Assembly (NCBI RefSeq): GCF_004346185.1
Contig: NZ_SMAI01000008.1
Span: 161,536-225,535 of the forward strand
Length of the DNA stretch: 64,000 nt
DNA from: Aquabacter spiritensis
Lineage (GTDB): Bacteria > Pseudomonadota > Alphaproteobacteria > Rhizobiales > Xanthobacteraceae
Direction: 5' to 3'
Shown: piece by piece, positions 59,801-64,000 of the stretch
Layout: each line of letters opens with the position of its first letter
Position numbering within the stretch: the first letter of the stretch is position 1
Notes under the pieces: generated by a model
The model's input: the letters and a program-made list of their open reading frames with translations, nothing else
Database searches by the model: none
What the model was told of the DNA's origin: nothing
Translations under genes and position numbers: made by a program

Positions 59801-62800
59801 GAGTTCTACGTCACGCAGGGCACGCTGGCGCTGACCGCGGGGACGACCGCGATCCCCTATCTGGATGTCGGCTCGGGCACCAGTTCGGGCAATCCCAATG
59901 TCGGCCGCATGACCATCTCCGGAGGCTCGCTGACGGTCCAGCGCACCTTCTCGATCGGCGCCTGGGGCGGCACCGGCACGGTCGACCAGAGCGCCGGGAC
60001 CGTCTTCATCCCCGACCCGGGCAGCTGCGTCAGCTGTGGCGGGCTCTATATCGGCAACCAGGCGGGAACCGGGACCTATAATCTCACCGGCGGCACGCTC
60101 GACTTCACCGGCGGCGTGCTCAATCTCGGCCGCACCAATTCCGCCAGCTCGCCCGCCTTCACCGGCCGGCTGAACCTGTCCGGCACCGGCGAGATCATCG
60201 TCCGCGACGGCGGTATCATTCTCGGCAATTGGCTGGTGAACGCCTCCGCCGGCGGTTTGACGACGGTCGGCATCGGCGACGGCATCTTCACCCAGGACGG
60301 CGGCACCCTCCGGATCGAGAATGCCGCCGACTTCTATCTGGCGGCGCGCGGCGACGGCACGTACAATTTCAACGGCGGCCTGCTGCAGATCGGCGGCACC
60401 TCGCTGCATGCCCTGTATGCCAATGGCGGGGGCACCCAGACCTTCAATTTCGCCGGCGGGACGATCCAGGTGCTCGACACCGCCCTGGTCACCGACGCGG
60501 CCATGTCGGTCAATCTGGTCGATCCGCTCACCAGGCCCCTCGGCTCGGTCATCGACACCAACGGCCTCGGCGCCACCTGGACCGGCGCCATTACCGGCGC
60601 GGGCATCCTGACCAAGGCCGGTGCCGGCACGCTCACCCTCGGCAATATCGCCACAACCGGCTATCTCAACCTCACCGGCGGCACCGTCAGCTCGACGGGC
60701 GCGACCAATTCCGTCGCCTTGCTGGTCGCCGTATCCGGCGGCACCTACGGCCTCGACGTGGCCAGCGGGAAAACCCTGAACCTGCTCGGCGATGCCGCCA
60801 GCGGATCGGCGGCGATTGTCTACGGCAACTCCACCCTGAACCTCGGCGGCAGCGGCACCTTGAAGGTCGCCGAGGGAAGCTTCGTGGTCGGCTATCCCAC
60901 CGGCACGGCGCCGACGCTGGTGGCCTCCTCCGGCACCGTCGCCATGAGCGGCGCCAGCAAGCTGGACCTCACCTCCGCCGACACCACCCTGCTCTATGTC
61001 GGCGTCGGCGGGGGGGTCGCGGGCGTCACCGGCACCTTCACCCAGAACGACACCAGCCGGGTGACGATCGGCAGCAATCTGATCATTGGCGGCGACGGCG
61101 CCGTCGCCTCTTATGTCCTCAACGATTCCGCCACCCTGGTCACCGGGGGCACCAGCTTCGTCTTCATCGGCCTCAACGAGGCCGTCCGCACCGCCGGCAC
61201 CAGCGGCACCCTGACGCTGAACGACAGCGCCGCATTCACCCTGACGTCGGACTATCTGTTCCTGGGCATGGCGACCACCGGGTCCGGCGGCGGGAGCGGC
61301 GACTTCGCCGGCGACGGCAAGATCATCCAGAACGACACCTCCGTCGTTTCGCTCGGCGGCAGCAGCGTCGCCATCGGCTTCGATGCCGGCGGCACCGGCA
61401 CCTATGAGTTGAACGGCGGTACGCTGACCATCGACACCGCCGGCAATGGCGGCTTCGTGGTGGGCTCCAATGCCGGGGCCATCGGCCTTCTGTCGCAGGC
61501 GGGCGGTACCCTCACCGCCAATGAGAGCGTCACCATAGGCCGGGCCGGCACCGGCACCTATAATGTGAGCGGCGGCACCGCCAGCTTCGCCGCCGGCCTT
61601 CGGATCGCCGATGTGGCCGGCTCGACCGGCACGGTCAACCAGACCGGCGGCGCGGTCGCCATCACCGGGGGAAGCCTGAGCTTCGGGGCGGGCGCGGGCA
61701 GCTATAATCTCGACGGCGGCACGCTGACGGTCCAGGGCCTCAACGCCATCACCGCCAGCGCCGCCGGGGGCGACACGCTGAACTTCCGCGGCGGCACGCT
61801 GCGCGCCGGCGCCACTCTCAGCGCCAGCGCCCTGTTTTCCACCGTGATCGCAGCGGACGAGACGGCGATCTTCGACACCAACGGCTTTGCGATCACCTGG
61901 AACAGCGCCATATCCGGCGATGGCGGCCTCCAGAAGACCGGCACCGGCACGCTGACCTTGGCCGCCGCCGACAGCTTCACCGGCGCGGTCGCCGTCGATG
62001 CCGGAACGCTGGCTTTGAGCCATGCCGCGGCCCTCGGCGCCGCCAATGCCGTCAGCATCGGCGCCGGCGCCACCCTCGACGTCTCCGGCGTGGCCGGCGT
62101 CGCGATCATCGGCGCCCTCAGCGGCGCCGGCTCCGTCGCGCTCGGCACCGGCTTCCTGCTCGTCGACGTGGCCGCAGACCGGACCACCGCCTTCTCCGGC
62201 GACATCGCGGCCGGCTTCGTCAGCAATTCGTCCTATGGCCGCTTCGCCAAGCTCGGCGCCGGCACGCTGCTGATCAACGGCGCCACCATGGCCCGGTCGG
62301 GCGTCGGCACCGGCGAGTTCTATGTCGCTGCCGGAACTCTGGCGCAGAGCGCGGGCGAGACCGCGATTTCCTATCTCGACGTCGGCACCGGCACCACGAG
62401 CGGCGTGCCCAATTCCGCCGCGCTGGACCTGTCCGGCGGCGAACTGACCGTGGTCTCGACCCTGTCCATCGGCGCCTGGGGCGGTTCGGGCCAGGTCACC
62501 CAGACCGGCGGCACGCTGACGATCCCCGATCCCGACGGGTGCGATTCCTGCGGCGGCCTGCATATCGGCAACCAGGGCGGCACCGGCACCTATACCCTCT
62601 CGAACGGGACCCTCGACTTTTCAGGCGGCACCTTCAGTCTCGGCCGGGTCTCCAGTTCCGACAATGGCGTGTCCACCGGGACGCTCACCATCGCCGGCGG
62701 CACCGTCAACATCCATTCCGGCAATCTCATTCTCGGCAATTGGCTGATCGGGACCACCGGAATCGGCCACGGCACCATCACCCAGACCGCCGGGCTGCTG

Positions 62801-64000
62801 CATGTCGGCGCCGCGGGCGAGCTGTATCTCGGCGCCAAGGGCAGCGGCACCTACAATCTGAGCGGCGGCACGCTGGAGATCGGTGGCGCCAGCCTGCTCG
62901 GGCTCTACCAGAATGGCGGCGGCGCCGGCACCTACGCCTTCAATCTCGGCGGCGGCACGATCAAGGTCGTCGGATCGGCCCTCGCCACCAGCGTCGCCGC
63001 GACCCTGGTCGCCGACACCACCAGCACCCTCGACACCACCGCCTTCGACGCAAGCTGGAGCGGCGTGCTGAGCGGAACCGGCGCGCTCGCCAAAGTGGGG
63101 GGGAATACCCTCACCCTCTCCGGCGCCAACACCTATTCCGGCGGCACCACCCTCTCGGGCGGCACCCTCGCCCTCGGCCATGCCACCGCCCTCGGCGCCG
63201 GCCGGGTCTCCGTCACCGAAACCGCCACCCTCGCCTTCGGCGGCGCCTACAGCATCGGCAATGCCATCGCCCTGGCCGAGGGCCAGGTGGCGACCCTCGC
63301 ATCAGGGGCAAACGCGGTCACGCTCTCCGGCGTCATCGACGGGGCGGGCGGTCTCGCCAAGACCGGCACCGGCACGCTGACGCTCACGGGCGACAACCTC
63401 TATTCCGGCGGGACGCGCCTCGCCGCGGGCGCGATCGCGCTCGGCAGCGAGACCGGCCTCGGGACGGGCACGCTCTCCTTCGCCGGCAGCGCGACCCTCG
63501 CGCTCCTCGCCGATCTGTCGGTCGGCAATGCGCTGATCCTGGACGAAGCCACCACCGCCACCCTCGACACCGGCGTGCACGCCGTCACCCTGAGCGGCGC
63601 CGTTTCGGGCGGCGGCAGTCTGGTCAAGACCGGCGCAGGCACGCTGACTTTGTCCGGCAGCAATGCCTATAGCGGGGCGACGAACGTCTCGGGCGGGACG
63701 CTGGCGGTGACCGGGACGCTGAGCGCCAGCGCCGTGACGGTCGGCGCCGGCGGCACCCTCGCCGGCACCGGCGCCATTGCCGGGGCGGTCGCGGTCGCGG
63801 CCGGCGGCACCCTTTCCGGCACCGCCGGGAGCGTCCTGACGCTGGGATCGCTGGTGCTCGACGCCGGCGCGTCGATCGCTGCAAACTTCGCCGGCCCCGC
63901 GACCGCCGCCCTGTTCGGCGTCACCGGCGACCTCACCCTCGACGGCACCGTCGACATTACCGGCCCGGCTTTGGAGATCGGCGTCTACCGCCTGTTCAGC
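56816..64000 (+). CDS. Giant autotransporter-type passenger protein (3' end outside window)
   Basis: The frame is open from ATG 56816 to the window end, at least 2395 residues. A signal peptide (RSRVMAGMVGLALLGSTAVRA-D) is followed by a Gly/Thr/Ser-rich beta-helix with endless variants of GTGTYNLSGGTLEIGG and passenger-associated repeats such as KTGAGTLTLSG and NTYSGGTTLSGGTLAL. The C-terminal end seen (DITGPALEIGVYRLFS) is typical of the region just before the beta-barrel translocator, which would lie beyond the window. The protein is probably secreted and surface-displayed, perhaps an adhesin. No ribosome site precedes 56816; ATGs at 56864 and 56873 are alternatives. GTG 56717 is also open. 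Confidence 0.88.
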   Translation, partial: MTTALTPPRSIPRSRVMAGMVGLALLGSTAVRADNYMVETQVEFDAALAAAAASSTSNTITVEGANGIVAPAGLSLPGNGQPLILTFAQTSGSPRFDVGAGTGNISALTLADGAEINFNVSAVALGMRVGYNGGTGTVTMTGGAITMNDAASAGYGVLSVGYGADSTGTFTQSGGEVATGGALNLGVAGATGNYTLSGGSLHQGTRAGTHVYIGDGAGGMGTLTISGTGAFTADAGSYVDVGTDSGTGTIIQQAGTATFNGDFVAFGSGSGGTAGTGTYQLEGGQLLINSGFFYFGNGASGTGALVQTGGTLIANTASSGQIAFGSTGAGAAGSYTISGGTATFSQGFTLAASGTEGTVNQTGGTVSITGGSLSFGNGTGTYNLDGGTLEVGGANGIRSAAVATTRLNLGGGTLGVVAANLTTDSNFSTFLVSGETSTIDTGGFDATWNSTITGGGSDTVFRKQGTGILTLAVANALSADIDIAAGTLALTNIAALATASPLTVFNDVAVGSGAVFDISGIPATSPNPYSIVTIGVLSGTGTVDVGANALVTVIGTGVTSAFGGAFTADVIAADSDGLEASLVKAGDGTLVIDGMSMTKGNFYVIGGTLSQTAGTTSLTYLALGEGLTNSVPNPGILDVTGGALTIGTTVQIGDWGGTGVVNQSGGTVSLTPTCGVTGDCVAMNIGNQGGTGTYNLSGGQLLIAGGSHSIGRNATSRPASTGTLNVSGTGLLEISPNGAYGEGFLVIGDRDPGTQTNSTGTLNQSGGTMRFVGASSLYLGGYGAGTYNFTAGTLEIGGSSLKGLYGGGGGTGSYLFNFGNGTIKVIGSALTTSVAATLTAGTTPTIDTNDLGATWNGVLSGAGNLLKTGGGTLTLGGANSGFTGDVTVAAGGLALGHVAALSAANDVTLQSATLATTGLGTGIVSIGALNGTGTINLGNARLQVNVATAAAFSGTITANFTSNSGNNYGRFDKTGAGTLTINDTVMTDPVVGSGGEFYVTQGTLALTAGTTAIPYLDVGSGTSSGNPNVGRMTISGGSLTVQRTFSIGAWGGTGTVDQSAGTVFIPDPGSCVSCGGLYIGNQAGTGTYNLTGGTLDFTGGVLNLGRTNSASSPAFTGRLNLSGTGEIIVRDGGIILGNWLVNASAGGLTTVGIGDGIFTQDGGTLRIENAADFYLAARGDGTYNFNGGLLQIGGTSLHALYANGGGTQTFNFAGGTIQVLDTALVTDAAMSVNLVDPLTRPLGSVIDTNGLGATWTGAITGAGILTKAGAGTLTLGNIATTGYLNLTGGTVSSTGATNSVALLVAVSGGTYGLDVASGKTLNLLGDAASGSAAIVYGNSTLNLGGSGTLKVAEGSFVVGYPTGTAPTLVASSGTVAMSGASKLDLTSADTTLLYVGVGGGVAGVTGTFTQNDTSRVTIGSNLIIGGDGAVASYVLNDSATLVTGGTSFVFIGLNEAVRTAGTSGTLTLNDSAAFTLTSDYLFLGMATTGSGGGSGDFAGDGKIIQNDTSVVSLGGSSVAIGFDAGGTGTYELNGGTLTIDTAGNGGFVVGSNAGAIGLLSQAGGTLTANESVTIGRAGTGTYNVSGGTASFAAGLRIADVAGSTGTVNQTGGAVAITGGSLSFGAGAGSYNLDGGTLTVQGLNAITASAAGGDTLNFRGGTLRAGATLSASALFSTVIAADETAIFDTNGFAITWNSAISGDGGLQKTGTGTLTLAAADSFTGAVAVDAGTLALSHAAALGAANAVSIGAGATLDVSGVAGVAIIGALSGAGSVALGTGFLLVDVAADRTTAFSGDIAAGFVSNSSYGRFAKLGAGTLLINGATMARSGVGTGEFYVAAGTLAQSAGETAISYLDVGTGTTSGVPNSAALDLSGGELTVVSTLSIGAWGGSGQVTQTGGTLTIPDPDGCDSCGGLHIGNQGGTGTYTLSNGTLDFSGGTFSLGRVSSSDNGVSTGTLTIAGGTVNIHSGNLILGNWLIGTTGIGHGTITQTAGLLHVGAAGELYLGAKGSGTYNLSGGTLEIGGASLLGLYQNGGGAGTYAFNLGGGTIKVVGSALATSVAATLVADTTSTLDTTAFDASWSGVLSGTGALAKVGGNTLTLSGANTYSGGTTLSGGTLALGHATALGAGRVSVTETATLAFGGAYSIGNAIALAEGQVATLASGANAVTLSGVIDGAGGLAKTGTGTLTLTGDNLYSGGTRLAAGAIALGSETGLGTGTLSFAGSATLALLADLSVGNALILDEATTATLDTGVHAVTLSGAVSGGGSLVKTGAGTLTLSGSNAYSGATNVSGGTLAVTGTLSASAVTVGAGGTLAGTGAIAGAVAVAAGGTLSGTAGSVLTLGSLVLDAGASIAANFAGPATAALFGVTGDLTLDGTVDITGPALEIGVYRLFS
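57560..58225 (+). repeat. Autotransporter module type 1, copy 1
   Basis: Begins TIIQQAGTATF and includes GTVNQTGGTVSITGGSLSFG, SYTISGGTATF and GTYNLDGGTLEVGG. The same string of segments recurs at 61320-61965. Confidence 0.7.
58557..59430 (+). repeat. Autotransporter module type 2, copy 1
   Basis: Runs from SLVKAGDGTLVIDG through FYVIGGTLSQTAGTT, IGDWGGTGVVNQSGG, the Cys pair at 58835 and 58853, MNIGNQGGTGTYNLSGG, LEIGGSSLKGLYGGGG, IKVIGSALTTSVAATL to LLKTGGGTLTL. Confidence 0.78.
59710..60645 (+). repeat. Autotransporter module type 2, copy 2
   Basis: Starts GRFDKTGAGTLTIN and repeats the type 2 order: EFYVTQGTLALTAGTT, SIGAWGGTGTVDQSAG, Cys pair at 60026 and 60035, LYIGNQAGTGTYNLTGG, LQIGGTSLHALYANGGG, LTKAGAGTLTL. 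Confidence 0.78.
61320..61965 (+). repeat. Autotransporter module type 1, copy 2
   Basis: Starts KIIQNDTSVVSLGG and carries GTVNQTGGAVAITGGSLSFG, TYNVSGGTASF and SYNLDGGTLTVQG, matching the order of the copy at 57560. Confidence 0.7.
62225..63115 (+). repeat. Autotransporter module type 2, copy 3
   Basis: Starts GRFAKLGAGTLLIN and repeats EFYVAAGTLAQSAGET, SIGAWGGSGQVTQTGG, Cys pair at 62540 and 62549, LHIGNQGGTGTYTLSNG, LEIGGASLLGLYQNGGG, IKVVGSALATSVAATL. It precedes a run of short passenger repeats to the window end. Confidence 0.78.

Noticed and set aside
58556..62563. A 1335-codon minus-strand reading frame opposite the giant passenger gene
   Set aside because: It is a shadow of the GC-rich repeat-coding plus strand: Gly/Ala/Asp/Arg-rich with no domain, signal or ribosome site, while the plus frame has clear autotransporter repeats.

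Overview
The window is GC-rich chromosomal DNA of an alphaproteobacterium, probably of the Hyphomicrobiales or a neighbouring order. The signs are the GC-rich coding style, ExoP-like and CpsB-like exopolysaccharide genes, TRAP transporters, a BKACE enzyme and dense ATGA/GTGA operon overlaps. No rRNA, tRNA, CRISPR array or intact insertion sequence was seen. I count about 49 protein genes, one gene remnant, and several inverted repeats.

Region 1 (1-8687) is a Wzy-type exopolysaccharide unit: an O-antigen ligase/polymerase cut by the window edge, a FecR-like exported protein, a CpsB-type PHP phosphatase, a Wza-like lipoprotein, a fused Wzz/BY-kinase, a degenerate J-domain protein, a membrane protein with a sandwich-like C-terminus, and UDP-glucuronate decarboxylase.

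Region 2 (8701-28103) is mostly catabolic. It holds an SDR and a cyclase-family enzyme with a DctPQM TRAP transporter, a BKACE enzyme facing a TetR regulator across a palindrome, an arginine-methyltransferase-like protein, UDP-glucuronate 4-epimerase, a DUF2254 protein, and an operon of acyl-CoA dehydrogenase, two SDRs, two PPC-domain proteins and an acyl-CoA synthetase. A second TRAP system with a fused permease closes it. The substrates are probably carboxylates or CoA-activated acids.

Region 3 (28216-40818) is one long minus-strand surface-glycan array. Its promoter-distal part (28.2-31.6 kb) is AT-rich and looks acquired: three methyltransferase-like genes and a rhamnosyltransferase-like gene. 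The promoter-proximal part has an FkbM methyltransferase, an exostosin-like transferase, a double glycosyltransferase, a sulfotransferase-like protein and two coiled-coil proteins, one of them FkbM-headed.

Region 4 (41178-55927) continues glycan synthesis and export: a 980-residue multidomain glycosyltransferase, GDP-mannose 4,6-dehydratase, a coiled-coil protein, a KpsT-like ATPase with two KpsE-like proteins, a GT4 and a processive GT2 enzyme, then an ACP, a ketoacyl synthase and a nucleotidyltransferase.

Region 5 (55928-64000) is a strongly AT-rich upstream region followed by a giant autotransporter-type passenger, open at the window end. It is built from two kinds of long repeated module.

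The whole reads as a cell-surface locus: nucleotide-sugar supply, glycosyl transfer and decoration, two export routes and a large adhesin, interrupted by a small-molecule uptake and catabolism block. The least familiar element is the set of coiled-coil proteins with enzyme-like heads. I suggest, as inference, that they act as chain-length rulers or scaffolds.
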